50,654 nucleotides of DNA. Source: Anaerolineaceae bacterium (GTDB lineage Bacteria; Chloroflexota; Anaerolineae; Anaerolineales; Anaerolineaceae). The stretch's first letter is position 1; each line of letters begins with the position of its first letter. The notes below the pieces were generated by a model, which was not told the DNA's origin, ran no database searches, and saw only the letters and a program-made list of their open reading frames with translations. The translations under genes were made by a program, and so were the position numbers. The stretch lies in the NCBI GenBank assembly GCA_016927865.1, contig JAFGLU010000103.1, positions 1 through 50,654 of the forward strand. Direction: 5' to 3'. Below, one piece after another: positions 23,503 through 34,567 of the stretch.

Positions 23503-24573
23503 TTGAAAAAAGCACTGATCACTGGTATTACAGGACAGGATGGATCCTATCTTGCGGAATTGTTGCTTTCAAAAGGGTATGAAGTTCATGGGATCATTCG
23601 CCGAGCAAGCACTTTCAATACCCGGCGAATTGAGCATATTTATCATGATCCTCACTATTACAGTAAAGGTCCGCAGTTACACTTGCATTATGGAGATGTC
23701 TCAGTTCAAGAGAGCCTTTCTAATGTAATTTATAATATCCAACCCGATGAAATTTATAATTTGGCAGCGCAGAGTCATGTGCGCGTTAGTTTTGACATGC
23801 CCGAATACACTGCGGAAGTCGATGCTCTTGGAACAATACGGATACTTGAGGCAGTTCGACGTAGTGGTTTCACAGAACGCTTTTACCAAGCCTCAACCAG
23901 TGAATTATTTGGTTCAGCTACTCCCCCCCAGAATGAAACAACTCCGTTTGAACCACGGAGTCCTTATGCTGCAGCAAAGCTATATTCTTATTGGGTCACC
24001 CGCAATTACCGTGAAGGATACAATTTGTTCGCATCAAATGGCATCCTATTCAATCACGAATCACCACGCCGTGGAGAGACATTTGTGACACGGAAAATTA
24101 CCAGGGCATTAGCCGCCATTAAAAAAGGCACTCAAAATAAATTGTTTCTTGGTAATCTCGATTCTAAGCGTGACTGGGGATATGCTCCTGAATATGTGGA
24201 AGCCATGTGGATGATGCTGCAGCAGGACAAAGCAGATGATTTTGTTGTAGCAACTGGTGAGGCTCACAGCATTCGGGAATTTTTAGACGAAGCGTTTGGA
24301 TATGTTGGTATGGATTGGAAAAAGATTGTTGAGATCGACTCGCGTTATTTCAGACCGACTGAAGTGGACTATCTATTAGGAGATGCTTCAAAAGCAAAGA
24401 GCCAATTAGGCTGGGCTCCCAAAGTCAAATTTCACGAGTTGGTGCGAATTATGGTTGATGCGGACCTTGAATTGCTGGGAGAGAAGTGTCCTGGTGAAGG
24501 CAGGAAGATCCTGGCAGAACGCTTTGACGGTTGGCACAAGTGGGAGCATCAAGTCGTCAGTATGGAAAGGTAA
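23503..24573 (+). CDS. gmd: GDP-mannose 4,6-dehydratase
   Basis: A 356-residue extended short-chain dehydrogenase. The NADP-binding loop is [15 protein letters not shown], followed by the Gmd-typical [16 protein letters not shown]. Catalytic residues are in STSELFG and the Y-x3-K motif YAAAK, and [20 protein letters not shown] is the conserved Gmd C-terminal segment. It converts GDP-D-mannose to GDP-4-keto-6-deoxymannose, the precursor of GDP-fucose, GDP-rhamnose and related sugars. The start codon is TTG at 23503, with a weak site upstream. The gene is clearly AT-richer than its neighbours, suggesting transfer. No reductase (fcl/rmd) gene follows; instead a second Gmd-like gene begins 5 bases after the stop. 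Confidence 0.93.
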   Translation: MKKALITGITGQDGSYLAELLLSKGYEVHGIIRRASTFNTRRIEHIYHDPHYYSKGPQLHLHYGDVSVQESLSNVIYNIQPDEIYNLAAQSHVRVSFDMPEYTAEVDALGTIRILEAVRRSGFTERFYQASTSELFGSATPPQNETTPFEPRSPYAAAKLYSYWVTRNYREGYNLFASNGILFNHESPRRGETFVTRKITRALAAIKKGTQNKLFLGNLDSKRDWGYAPEYVEAMWMMLQQDKADDFVVATGEAHSIREFLDEAFGYVGMDWKKIVEIDSRYFRPTEVDYLLGDASKAKSQLGWAPKVKFHELVRIMVDADLELLGEKCPGEGRKILAERFDGWHKWEHQVVSMER

Positions 24574-24578
24574 GTCAA

Positions 24579-25553
24579 ATGAAGGCATTAATAACGGGAA
24601 TATCCGGGCAAGACGGCTCTTTCTTAGCCGAGTTATTATTGGCAAAAGGTTACGAAGTTCATGGGATTGTAAGGCGGAGCGAATTAGAAAATCCCGATAC
24701 GTCTTTGCAAAATTTGAAGGAAGTAATCAATCAAATAACATTGCATCCGGCTTCGATTGAGGCGTATCCCTCAATGTTCCAAATTGTACAGAGGGTTAAA
24801 CCAGAGGAATGTTATCATTTGGCAGCATCTTCTTTTGTTTCCTACTCATTTGACGATGAATTTTCGATTTTCAATTCAAACGTTAATGGGACACATTATA
24901 TTTTGTCTATATTGAAAGAAATTGCCCCTCTTTGCAAATTCTATTTTGCCGGATCATCTGAATTATTTGGGCGGGCTTCCAGTTATCCACAAAACGAAAA
25001 CACACCTTTCCATCCCCGTTCGGCGTATGGTATTACAAAAGCAACCGGATATTACTTAACCTGTAACTACCGAGATAATTATGGTTTGTTTGGTTGTAAC
25101 GGAATAGCCTATAATCACGAATCGACTCGACGTGGGCATGAATTTGTAACACGGAAAATAGTACGCGGCGCTGTTCAAATCAAGCTTGGGCTAACCCATG
25201 AGCTTGTCCTGGGGAATTTAGATGCAAAACGAGATTGGGGATATGCTCCAGATTACGTAAAGGCGATGTGGCTTATGTTGCAACAAGATCAGCCGGATGA
25301 CTACGTGATAGCGACTGGCATTCTGCATTCTGTCAGAGAATGTTGTGAAATTGCTTTTTCATCCATGGGATTGAACTATGAAGAGCATGTTAAGGTTGAT
25401 CCAAAATTCTTCCGCCCTGCGGAAGAGGTTCCCTTAGTGGGGGATTCATCTAAGGCTCATGAAAAGTTGAACTGGAAGCCAGAAAAATCATTTCGAGAGA
25501 TGATTGAAGAAATGGTTGAATGCGACATCGCAGAGATTAGCAGTGGACGTTAG
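24579..25553 (+). CDS. Second Gmd-like NAD(P)-dependent sugar-nucleotide dehydratase/epimerase
   Basis: A 324-residue paralogue of the preceding gene. The loop TGISGQDGSFLAELLLAKG, GSSELFG, the Tyr/Lys pair in YGITKATGYY and [20 protein letters not shown] are all kept, so catalysis is plausible. The region after the dinucleotide loop differs from true Gmd (shorter, VRRSELENPD). It may use another nucleotide sugar or act with the first enzyme. Start ATG at 24579. The two genes are almost certainly co-transcribed. The stop codon TAG is directly followed, with no spacer, by the remnant of a hydrolase gene, so its 3' boundary is also the island junction. GC content is low, as for its partner. Confidence 0.88.
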   Translation: MKALITGISGQDGSFLAELLLAKGYEVHGIVRRSELENPDTSLQNLKEVINQITLHPASIEAYPSMFQIVQRVKPEECYHLAASSFVSYSFDDEFSIFNSNVNGTHYILSILKEIAPLCKFYFAGSSELFGRASSYPQNENTPFHPRSAYGITKATGYYLTCNYRDNYGLFGCNGIAYNHESTRRGHEFVTRKIVRGAVQIKLGLTHELVLGNLDAKRDWGYAPDYVKAMWLMLQQDQPDDYVIATGILHSVRECCEIAFSSMGLNYEEHVKVDPKFFRPAEEVPLVGDSSKAHEKLNWKPEKSFREMIEEMVECDIAEISSGR

Positions 25554-25636
25554 GCGGGCACGTGCCGCAGGAAGAGTGCCTGGTTGATTTCCTGGCTGCG
25601 TTGCAGCCGTTTGTGAATTCTGTGAGAAGTCCCTAG
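25554..25636 (+). pseudogene. C-terminal remnant of an alpha/beta hydrolase gene (right repeat copy)
   Basis: In frame, these bases encode the hydrolase tail GHVPQEECLVDFLAAL... through a stop codon, matching the last 28 codons of the gene at 22327-23310. Most differences are synonymous or conservative, so the copy once evolved as a functional gene. No upstream part of this second hydrolase remains: the gmd-type gene abuts it. It marks the junction of the island. Confidence 0.85.
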
Positions 25637-25732
25637 AAATATCAAAGACCTTTCCGGCCTTCTGAATAAAACTTCGATCAGTCGGGTAAACGCATGTTCT
25701 GATTTGAATCATGGCAAAGGCAGGAGAAGATC

Positions 25733-26302
25733 ATGCTGACGATTATTACTCAAATCTTTGCTTTCGTGGGATTTGCAACACTTCTTAAAGCTGTTTCAAA
25801 ATTGATAATGAAGGCGCGTGAAGGGGAAAAGGATTTGTTTCGGGTTCGTTTAGGAACAATAGCCCTTTATGGAATTGGTTTCCTGCTATTCATGGGGGTA
25901 ATCAATTACCTTGGTTGGGGGAATAGTATTGCCAGTGAAGAATTAGCACGTCAAAATAAGGCACCACAAAAGTTAGATGAACGAAGAATTTATTCAACAT
26001 ATAACGACTTCGTGGGTAACCTGATGTGGAATAATTACGAATGGGCATATGAAGATATGTCTCCAGCATATCGCCAGAAGAATTCTTTAGAAGACTTCGT
26101 ACAAGAATTTTCCCAAGAAAGATTTCCTTTGCTTTCCCCTGTGTCCAAGTTAGAAATATCATCCAACCCATCTACAGCGCAGTTAAGTCCTGATTATGAT
26201 ATTTATGAGTCGGTATTAGATCAAAGCTACACGATTTTTTATTTGGAGAAAGTGGAAGATAATTGGTACCTTACCGGAGATATAGGCTATGTTTTAGATT
26301 GA
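25733..26302 (+). CDS. Hypothetical membrane protein, AT-rich orphan
   Basis: A 189-residue protein with two hydrophobic segments, residues ~2-24 and ~42-62, then a soluble tail of ~125 residues. In the tail, STYNDFVGNLMWNNYEWAYEDM and a closing VEDNWYLTGDIGYVLD recall NTF2-like or DUF4864-type lipoprotein and membrane-tail domains, but I cannot assign a family. The topology places the tail outside. A good ribosome-binding site (CAGGAGAAG) precedes the ATG. Base composition matches the upstream gmd genes and differs from the GC-rich gene that follows, so I count it as the end of the island. It has no clear partner. Confidence 0.75.
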   Translation: MLTIITQIFAFVGFATLLKAVSKLIMKAREGEKDLFRVRLGTIALYGIGFLLFMGVINYLGWGNSIASEELARQNKAPQKLDERRIYSTYNDFVGNLMWNNYEWAYEDMSPAYRQKNSLEDFVQEFSQERFPLLSPVSKLEISSNPSTAQLSPDYDIYESVLDQSYTIFYLEKVEDNWYLTGDIGYVLD

Positions 26303-26385
26303 GGCGAGTTGCACAGAACCTTTTTTCTTCTGGCTTGAATTGATAAGAAATATCATGAATACTTCACCAAATTTATGGGGTTCAA

Positions 26386-26391
26386 TATAAA
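26386..26391 (+). promoter_or_regulatory. Candidate -10 box close to the hydrolase start
   Basis: TATAAA ends three bases before the ATG at 26395; AATATA two bases earlier is an alternative. No Shine-Dalgarno sequence is visible, so a leaderless or very short leader is possible, but the spacing is less neat than at 18809. Confidence 0.3.
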
Positions 26392-26394
26392 CCT

Positions 26395-27636
26395 ATGATC
26401 TGGCACTTCCAAAAAATTCTCTCTCGCCGTTTGTTGATCTGGAGCGCGCTCAGCGTTTTGGTTGGGCTGGCCTTGTGGTTGGGCGGCGCGGACTTTTGGC
26501 GTGGTTTTGGTATTCAAGCCGCTTTGTGGGGGGGGATCGATGCGGTCATCGCCCTGGCGGGATTGCGCGGAGTGGCCGCCCGGCTGGAAGGGCTTGTGGA
26601 CGCGGACGAAAACGCTCGCAAGGCGCGCAGCCTGCGCCGGGTGCTGTGGATCAACGGCGGGTTGGATGTGCTCTATATCTTGGCGGGGGTGGGCTTGCTG
26701 CTGTGGGGTAAAAGCGATCTGCTGCACGGGATGGGCTGGGGCATCATCGTGCAGGGGGCCTTTTTACTGGTTTTCGATGCGCTGCATGCCCTCGGCACGC
26801 CGATGGAAGAGGTCACCCTGCCTGCCCTGGAAGTCTTTGAGCGCCCCGAGCATTTGCCCTACCGCCTGGAGGGGCAGCCGGGCGCGCCCGTGGCCCTGCT
26901 GTTGCACGGATTTCCCGGCACCACCGGCGAACTGCGCCCGCTGGCGAATTTGCTGCATGCATCCGGTTGGACGGTGCAGGGGCTGCTGGTGCCTGGATTG
27001 GGGCGCGAACTGCCCGCGCTGTTCCAGCAGCGTGCCGCCGGGTGGGCGGATTGGCTGGCCGGGGAGGTTGAATTAGCCCGCGAATCTGGACGACCGGTGA
27101 TCTTGATCGGTTTTTCGCTGGGCGGGGCCATCAGCGCGGCGGCGGCGGAACGGTGCAAGCCGGACCGGCTGGTGCTGCTGGCGCCTTTCTGGTGGCAAGA
27201 GCCTTTGTGGCTGCGATTGCTGTTTGGCACCCTAGAAACGATCTTTGCGCCCGCCATCCGTCCATTCCGCGCGCTGCCTTCCGGTTTTGCGCAGATGATG
27301 CAGGAGGCGAGCCGCACGAACGTTGACCTGTCGGGGGTTCCGGAAACGGACATGCAGCAAATGCGCGAGCTGCGCCTGCCCCTGGTGTTCGTGGATCAAT
27401 TCCGCCGCTTGGGCCGCCTGGTGAAGCAAGCCGCTTCGGGGTTGGAGATGCCCGTGCTCATCTTGCACGGCGACCAAGATACGGTCGCTCAGCCGAGCTT
27501 CAGCCGCCGCCTGGCCGAGTTGATTGGAGCAAATGCGCGCTTTGAGGCCGTTCCCGGCGAGCATCACACATTTATGTCCGGTGGGGAGGCTTTTGAGCAA
27601 GCGGCCGAGAAGATTGTGGCGTTTGGGTCAGAATAA
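26395..27636 (+). CDS. Alpha/beta hydrolase with N-terminal four-helix membrane domain
   Basis: A 413-residue fusion. Residues ~10-130 hold about four hydrophobic helices (including LLIWSALSVLVGLALWL and GGLDVLYILAGVGLLLW) with the pattern of DUF6992-like membrane domains. From ~160 a carboxylesterase/monoacylglycerol-lipase-like domain follows, with HGFPGTTGEL (oxyanion hole), GFSLGGA (nucleophile Ser), HGDQDTVAQP (Asp) and GEHHTFM (His). The soluble domain resembles Est30-type esterases. Membrane attachment suggests lipid or membrane-associated substrates; none can be named. The GC-rich composition marks the return to resident DNA after the gmd island. It converges on enolase across the terminator at 27693-27731. 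Confidence 0.85.
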   Translation: MIWHFQKILSRRLLIWSALSVLVGLALWLGGADFWRGFGIQAALWGGIDAVIALAGLRGVAARLEGLVDADENARKARSLRRVLWINGGLDVLYILAGVGLLLWGKSDLLHGMGWGIIVQGAFLLVFDALHALGTPMEEVTLPALEVFERPEHLPYRLEGQPGAPVALLLHGFPGTTGELRPLANLLHASGWTVQGLLVPGLGRELPALFQQRAAGWADWLAGEVELARESGRPVILIGFSLGGAISAAAAERCKPDRLVLLAPFWWQEPLWLRLLFGTLETIFAPAIRPFRALPSGFAQMMQEASRTNVDLSGVPETDMQQMRELRLPLVFVDQFRRLGRLVKQAASGLEMPVLILHGDQDTVAQPSFSRRLAELIGANARFEAVPGEHHTFMSGGEAFEQAAEKIVAFGSE

Positions 27637-27692
27637 AAAGGGAAACTACTCTGTCAGAGGATGAGGTGAACTTTCCTCAATTTGCGAGTGGC

Positions 27693-27731
27693 AAAAAAAG
27701 ACCCTAAGGGTTTTAGAAAACCCTTAGGGTC
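27693..27731 (-). terminator. Rho-independent terminator of enolase
   Basis: Perfect 15-bp arms GACCCTAAGGGTTTT and AAAACCCTTAGGGTC. On the minus strand the hairpin is followed by seven T residues (27693-27699 read as A on plus), 20 bases past the enolase stop. It would also slow plus-strand transcription. Confidence 0.94.
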
Positions 27732-27751
27732 AAGAGAGCGGTGCTTGTAAA

Positions 27752-29119
<1,368 letters not shown>

Positions 29120-29122
29120 TTA

Positions 29123-29128
29123 AGTATA
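29123..29128 (-). promoter_or_regulatory. Candidate -10 box of enolase
   Basis: TATACT on the minus strand, inside the palindrome AGTATACT. The leader of about 60 bases contains the hairpin GCGGC/GCCGC (29088-29100). The -35 is weak. Confidence 0.4.
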
Positions 29129-29182
29129 CTCCAAAAATTGCTGCAGGAAAGAGCGACCGGAAGAGATTTGCGAAACCGAATG

Positions 29183-29188
29183 TATAAT
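29183..29188 (+). promoter_or_regulatory. Candidate -10 box of the DinB-like gene
   Basis: TATAAT 37 bases before the ATG at 29225, with no clear -35. Confidence 0.35.
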
Positions 29189-29224
29189 AAATTTTGACGC
29201 TGATTGCTCACTGAAAGGGTTCCC

Positions 29225-29715
29225 ATGGAATACATCGTCTATCAATCCCAATATGCCGCCGCGCTGGATATGCTCCGCGAGGTGGTCCGACGCTGCCCGC
29301 CGGAACTGTGGGATGATCCCGCCTCCAATAACCGCTTCTGGCGGCTGGCGTACCACGCAATTTTTTATACTCATCTTTATCTACATCCTCAATTTGAGGA
29401 TTTTGCTGCCTGGCCCAAACACCGCGCTGAAGCAGAGGCTCTGGGCATGATTCAATGGCCGACGCCTCACCTCGCTCCGGATTTACCTCCCTATACCCCG
29501 GAAGAGGTGCTGGAGTTTGCGGACTTCTGCCAGGAGCAGGCAATTAATTTTCTGCCGAAGCTGGATTTTGACGGTCCCTCCGGCTTTCACTGGTGGTATT
29601 TTGGCAAGCGCGAGTTGCAATCTACAACCTGCGCCATCTTCAGCAGCATATTGGTGAACTGGCCGAGCGCCTGGGCGCTCAGGGCATCGAAGTGCCCTGG
29701 TATGCCGCCCGGTAG
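29225..29715 (+). pseudogene. DinB-like protein gene with a single-base frameshift
   Basis: Start ATG at 29225 with AAGGG upstream. The first ~132 residues show a DinB-like four-helix bundle (RFWRLAYHAIFYTHLYL). Near 29617-29621 the frame shifts: the original frame turns into proline-rich nonsense, while the +2 frame continues sensibly as IYNLRHLQQHIGELAERLGA, then to a stop at 29713-29715. That segment, with its conserved His, is the expected last helix of DinB-like proteins, so one base is missing (for example a G after TTGCA). The intact product would be ~163 residues, probably a metal-dependent thiol-transferase-like protein. It is either a recent pseudogene or a sequencing error. Confidence 0.8.
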
Positions 29716-29771
29716 GGGAAGAAGTGCCCTTTTCTGTTGCCTACTCCGGAGATTGATTGCCCCCACCCTGC

Positions 29772-29936
29772 CCTCCCCCAGCCATTCGCTAGCTGGGAAG
29801 ATTTGGCCGTTTGGGCTGGGGGAGGAAAATTATTTCAGAAAGGTGAGGGGCGTTTCGCCCCTCACCTTTCTGAAATCTGGCTCCCCTCCCCACACCATGG
29901 AACGTTTTTTACCCGGCCTAAATGTGTGGGGAGGGG
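29772..29936. repeat. Intergenic cluster of three strong hairpins
   Basis: In the 265-base gap before pyrG's 3' end are three separate perfect stems: CCTCCCCCAGCC (29772-29783) with its complement at 29814-29825; a 21-base stem with a TTT loop (29832-29852 with 29856-29876); and CCCCTCCCCACAC (29883-29895) with its complement at 29924-29936. The spacing and CCCCTCCCC theme suggest a miniature repeat element or a compound terminator between converging genes. No coding frame with family features is present. Confidence 0.75.
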
Positions 29937-29980
29937 ACACAGGGGAGGGGCGTAGAAATCCAGAATTCTTCTGCGGAAGG

Positions 29981-31651
<1,671 letters not shown>

Positions 31652-31674
31652 TTATCTCTGCATGATGAATAAAG

Positions 31675-31711
31675 AAGTGGGGAGGGCCGTTTTCACGGCG
31701 CCTCCCCACTT
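31675..31711 (-). promoter_or_regulatory. Hairpin upstream of pyrG, possible leader attenuator
   Basis: AAGTGGGGAGG (31675-31685) pairs with CCTCCCCACTT (31701-31711), and an inner GCCGT/ACGGC pair extends the stem. Read toward pyrG it is followed by CTTTATTC, a modest T-rich stretch, and lies ~80 bases before the start codon. If transcription starts upstream of it, it could act as an attenuator. Confidence 0.5.
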
Positions 31712-31779
31712 GTCGTGGTACAGGGCCTGGAAGAGTTGAATCCAGTGCCAGAGTTGCGGTTGCATACACCTCGTCAATT

Positions 31780-31818
31780 AAAAAACCTGGCCAGAGAACG
31801 CGGATGTTTGCTGCCAGG
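31780..31818 (-). terminator. Minus-strand terminator between cellobiose phosphorylase and pyrG
   Basis: CCTGGC and GCCAGG arms (31813-31818 and 31786-31791) followed on the minus strand by six T residues (31780-31785). The loop is long (21 bases). It could end the phosphorylase transcript or attenuate pyrG. The 31595-31960 gap holds only this and the hairpins at 31675 and 31908; I see no gene. Confidence 0.6.
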
Positions 31819-31907
31819 CGCGAATACAAACTTGCAAATATTTTACCACGAGAAATTGGGTGAACGAGGAATTCTTAATGAGTTTAATGGAAACCGGCGT
31901 GGAATGC

Positions 31908-31935
31908 GTACGGGCGCGGATGTCCGCGCCCGTAC
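31908..31935. repeat. Perfect 13-bp hairpin after the cellobiose phosphorylase gene
   Basis: GTACGGGCGCGGA and TCCGCGCCCGTAC with a TG centre, 26 bases past the phosphorylase stop. There is no T-tract on either side. Very stable; it probably protects the mRNA 3' end or acts with the terminator at 31780-31818. Confidence 0.75.
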
Positions 31936-31960
31936 AAACATGAGGAGAAGAATTCTTGGG

Positions 31961-34405
31961 TTAGTTGATCTTGACCAGCACCTCGACCAGTTTGACGCCG
32001 GGCGCGGGCAGGGGCACAACCGTGCCTTGAACCGGGGCGCCGTCCACCACCAGTGAGAGCTTGTTGCCAGGGCCCTTGCGCTCGACGCGGATATTATAAG
32101 TGACGCCGCGGAACTGACGGGTGGCGGTGAAACCGCTCCAACTGCTGGGAATGACGGGCGCGATTTCCAGTCCGTTAAGGGTGGGGCGGATGCCTAAAAT
32201 CCACTGGGTGATGGCGACAAAGTTCCACGAGGCCGTGCCAGTGAGCCAGGAGTTCTTGGCTTCGCCGTGGGTGGGAGCGTCCTTCCCGGCGATCATCTGT
32301 GGGTAGACGTAAGGCTCGCAGCGGTGTACCTCGCTGATCGGCTCGCGGTAGGAGGGGTTAATGCGCTGGTAGTAGTCAAAGGCCTGGTCGCCGTTGCCCA
32401 GAATGGTCTCGGCGATCATAATCCAGGGGTTGGTGTGGCAGAAGACGCCCGCATTTTCTTTGTATCCGGGCGGGTAAGAGGAGATTTCGCCCAGGTGCAG
32501 GTAGTAACGCGAGAAGGCGGGCTGCTGCACGACGATGCCGTGGGGAGTAGCCAGATGCTCTTTGACCGATTGCAGGGTTTGAGCGGCGCGCCCATCTTCG
32601 AGGCCCAGCCCAGCCATAATGCAGATGCCCTGCGGCTCGATGAAAATTTTACCTTCCTGGCAGGTTTGCGATCCGACCGGCTCGCCGAAGTCGTCGTAAG
32701 CGCGGCGGAACCAGGCGCCGTCCCAGCCGTGCTGCCAGATAACCGCTTCCATCTTGGCGGCTTCGTCCAGATAGTGCTTTTTCTGGTCGGGGTGCTTGAG
32801 GTAGACCTCGATATCGGCCATTTCTTTGGCAGACAGGACGAACAACCCGGCGATGAAGACCGACTCGGCGACCTTGCCGTCTTTGTTGGTGGTGGTCTGG
32901 AAGGATTGCCCCGGCTCGGCGGAGAAGCAGTTGAGGTTGAGGCAGTCGTTCCAGTCGGCGCGGCCGATGAGCGGCAGGCCGTGCGGGCCGATACGCTCCT
33001 GGATGTATTGGAAGCTGCGCTGGAGGTGGTCGTAGAGGGGCTGCTCGCTGCCGGGCTGGTTATCATACTGCACGGGCACGTCCAGGATGGACCAGTCGCC
33101 GGTCTCTTTGATGTAGGCCGAAACGCCCAGCACCAGCCAGAAGGGGTCGTCGTTGAAGTTGCTGCCAACGTCATTGTTGCCGCGTTTGGTCAGGGGCTGG
33201 TACTGGTGATAGGCGCCGCCCGAGGGCAACTGGGTGGCGGCAATGTCGAGGATACGTTCGCGGGCTCGTTCGGGGATCATCTGGACGAAGCCGAGCAGGT
33301 CCTGGTTGGAATCGCGGAAGCCCATGCCGCGACCAATGCCCGACTCGAAGTAGGAGGCCGAGCGGGACATATTGAAGGTCACCATGCACTGGTAGGCGTT
33401 CCAGATGTTGACCATGCGGTTGGTGTGAACGTCGGGGGTATCCACCTGCAGGACGCCTACCAGGTTATCCCAGTGTTTGCGCAGGGCCTCGAAGGCGGCG
33501 TTGACGTTGGCGGGCTGCAAGTAGCGGGCGATGACCGGGCGCACCCCCTGCTTGTTGATGGTCTGAGAATCCGGGGGATCAAACTTGGCGTAGTTGGGGT
33601 TCTCAAAGTAGCCCAGCAGGAAGATGATCTGGCGGGTTTCGCCGGGTTGCAGGCTCAGGTTGACCTGGTGCGCGCCCATGGGGGCCCAGCCGTGGGCTAC
33701 GGAGTTGAAGCATTGCCCGCGCTCAACAGCCAGCGGCTCGTTCCACGAGCGGTAAGCGCCGAGGAAGGTGTCGCGCTGGGTGTCAAATCCGGCCGGTTTC
33801 TGCGAGCAGGCGAAGTAGGCGAAGTGATTGCGGCGCTCGCGGTACTCGGTTTTGTGGTAGATGATGTTGTCTTCCACCTCGACCTGGCCGGTGCTGAAGT
33901 TGCGCTGGAAGTTGGAGGAATCATCCAGAGCGTCCCACAGGCAGAACTCGATGCTGGAGAAAACGGACAGCTCGGCGGCCTCGTTGCGCTTGTTGGTGAC
34001 CGTGAACTGCCAGATTTCAAGGTTCTCGTTGAGGGGCACGAAGTAACGGGTTTCTGCCTGGATGCCCTGGAAGGAGGATTTGATGATGGTGTAACCCATG
34101 CCGTGGCGGCAGGAGTAATCGTCCAGTTTGGTGCGAGTGGGCTGCCAGGAGGGGGACCAGTAGGCGCCGCTGGCTTGGTCGCGCAGGTAGATGTAACGGC
34201 CGCCGAAATCAAAGGGGGCGTTGTTGTAGCGGTAGCGAGAGATGCGGCGCAGGCGGGCATCGCGGAAGAAGGAGTACCCTCCCGCCGTGTTGCTGATGAG
34301 GCCAAAATACTCTTCGGAGCCGAGATAGTTGATCCAGGGGAGGGGGGTATCGGGGCGGGTAATGACGTACTCACGTTTCTGATCGTCGAAAAATCCGTAC
34401 TGCAT
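31961..34405 (-). CDS. GH94 cellobiose phosphorylase
   Basis: An 814-residue protein, the size of characterised cellobiose phosphorylases. Order: N-terminal beta-sandwich (MQYGFFDDQKREYVITRP; TPLPWINYLG), helical linker, (alpha/alpha)6 catalytic barrel, C-terminal jelly roll. The catalytic acid Asp is in GRADWNDCLN, and GIGRGMGFRDSNQDLLGFVQ and NPWIMIAE are GH94 hallmarks. It cleaves cellobiose with phosphate to glucose-1-phosphate and glucose in the cytosol. The upstream promoter (34468-34496) carries a CelR-like LacI operator (34449-34462), so cellobiose induction is likely. Another beta-glucan disaccharide as substrate cannot be excluded. The long open frame on the opposite strand (32267-34429) is a shadow. 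Confidence 0.94.
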   Translation of the reverse strand: MQYGFFDDQKREYVITRPDTPLPWINYLGSEEYFGLISNTAGGYSFFRDARLRRISRYRYNNAPFDFGGRYIYLRDQASGAYWSPSWQPTRTKLDDYSCRHGMGYTIIKSSFQGIQAETRYFVPLNENLEIWQFTVTNKRNEAAELSVFSSIEFCLWDALDDSSNFQRNFSTGQVEVEDNIIYHKTEYRERRNHFAYFACSQKPAGFDTQRDTFLGAYRSWNEPLAVERGQCFNSVAHGWAPMGAHQVNLSLQPGETRQIIFLLGYFENPNYAKFDPPDSQTINKQGVRPVIARYLQPANVNAAFEALRKHWDNLVGVLQVDTPDVHTNRMVNIWNAYQCMVTFNMSRSASYFESGIGRGMGFRDSNQDLLGFVQMIPERARERILDIAATQLPSGGAYHQYQPLTKRGNNDVGSNFNDDPFWLVLGVSAYIKETGDWSILDVPVQYDNQPGSEQPLYDHLQRSFQYIQERIGPHGLPLIGRADWNDCLNLNCFSAEPGQSFQTTTNKDGKVAESVFIAGLFVLSAKEMADIEVYLKHPDQKKHYLDEAAKMEAVIWQHGWDGAWFRRAYDDFGEPVGSQTCQEGKIFIEPQGICIMAGLGLEDGRAAQTLQSVKEHLATPHGIVVQQPAFSRYYLHLGEISSYPPGYKENAGVFCHTNPWIMIAETILGNGDQAFDYYQRINPSYREPISEVHRCEPYVYPQMIAGKDAPTHGEAKNSWLTGTASWNFVAITQWILGIRPTLNGLEIAPVIPSSWSGFTATRQFRGVTYNIRVERKGPGNKLSLVVDGAPVQGTVVPLPAPGVKLVEVLVKIN

Positions 34406-34448
34406 ACGACTCCTTATGAGGTTAAATAAAATGTGGGGGGAGCAAGAA

Positions 34449-34462
34449 TGGGAGCGCTCTCA
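34449..34462. promoter_or_regulatory. CelR-like LacI-family operator
   Basis: TGGGAGCGCTCTCA, 13 of 14 bases equal to TGGGAGCGCTCCCA, the CelR box described for Thermobifida fusca cellulase genes. It lies five bases downstream of the -10 box of the cellobiose phosphorylase promoter, over the start site. The cognate LacI-family gene is not in the window. Confidence 0.8.
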
Positions 34463-34467
34463 TTATC

Positions 34468-34496
34468 ATTATACAGATGCGATTGGACATTGTCAA
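34468..34496 (-). promoter_or_regulatory. Consensus promoter of cellobiose phosphorylase
   Basis: Minus strand TTGACA (34491-34496), 17-base spacer, TATAAT (34468-34473): a perfect sigma-70 promoter directly followed by the CelR-like operator. A strong promoter with a tight repressor site fits an inducible gene. Confidence 0.92.
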
Positions 34497-34567
34497 GCAA
34501 ATTTCAGGATCTAAGTTAACGTTCTCAAAGAGTGCTGATAACACCTTGAGTTTGGAAACTTTCTTCC

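Noticed and set aside
32267-34429. A 720-codon open frame opposite the cellobiose phosphorylase gene
   Set aside because: Valine/glycine/alanine-rich with no family motif; it is the antisense shadow of a GC-rich gene whose sense frame has all GH94 features.
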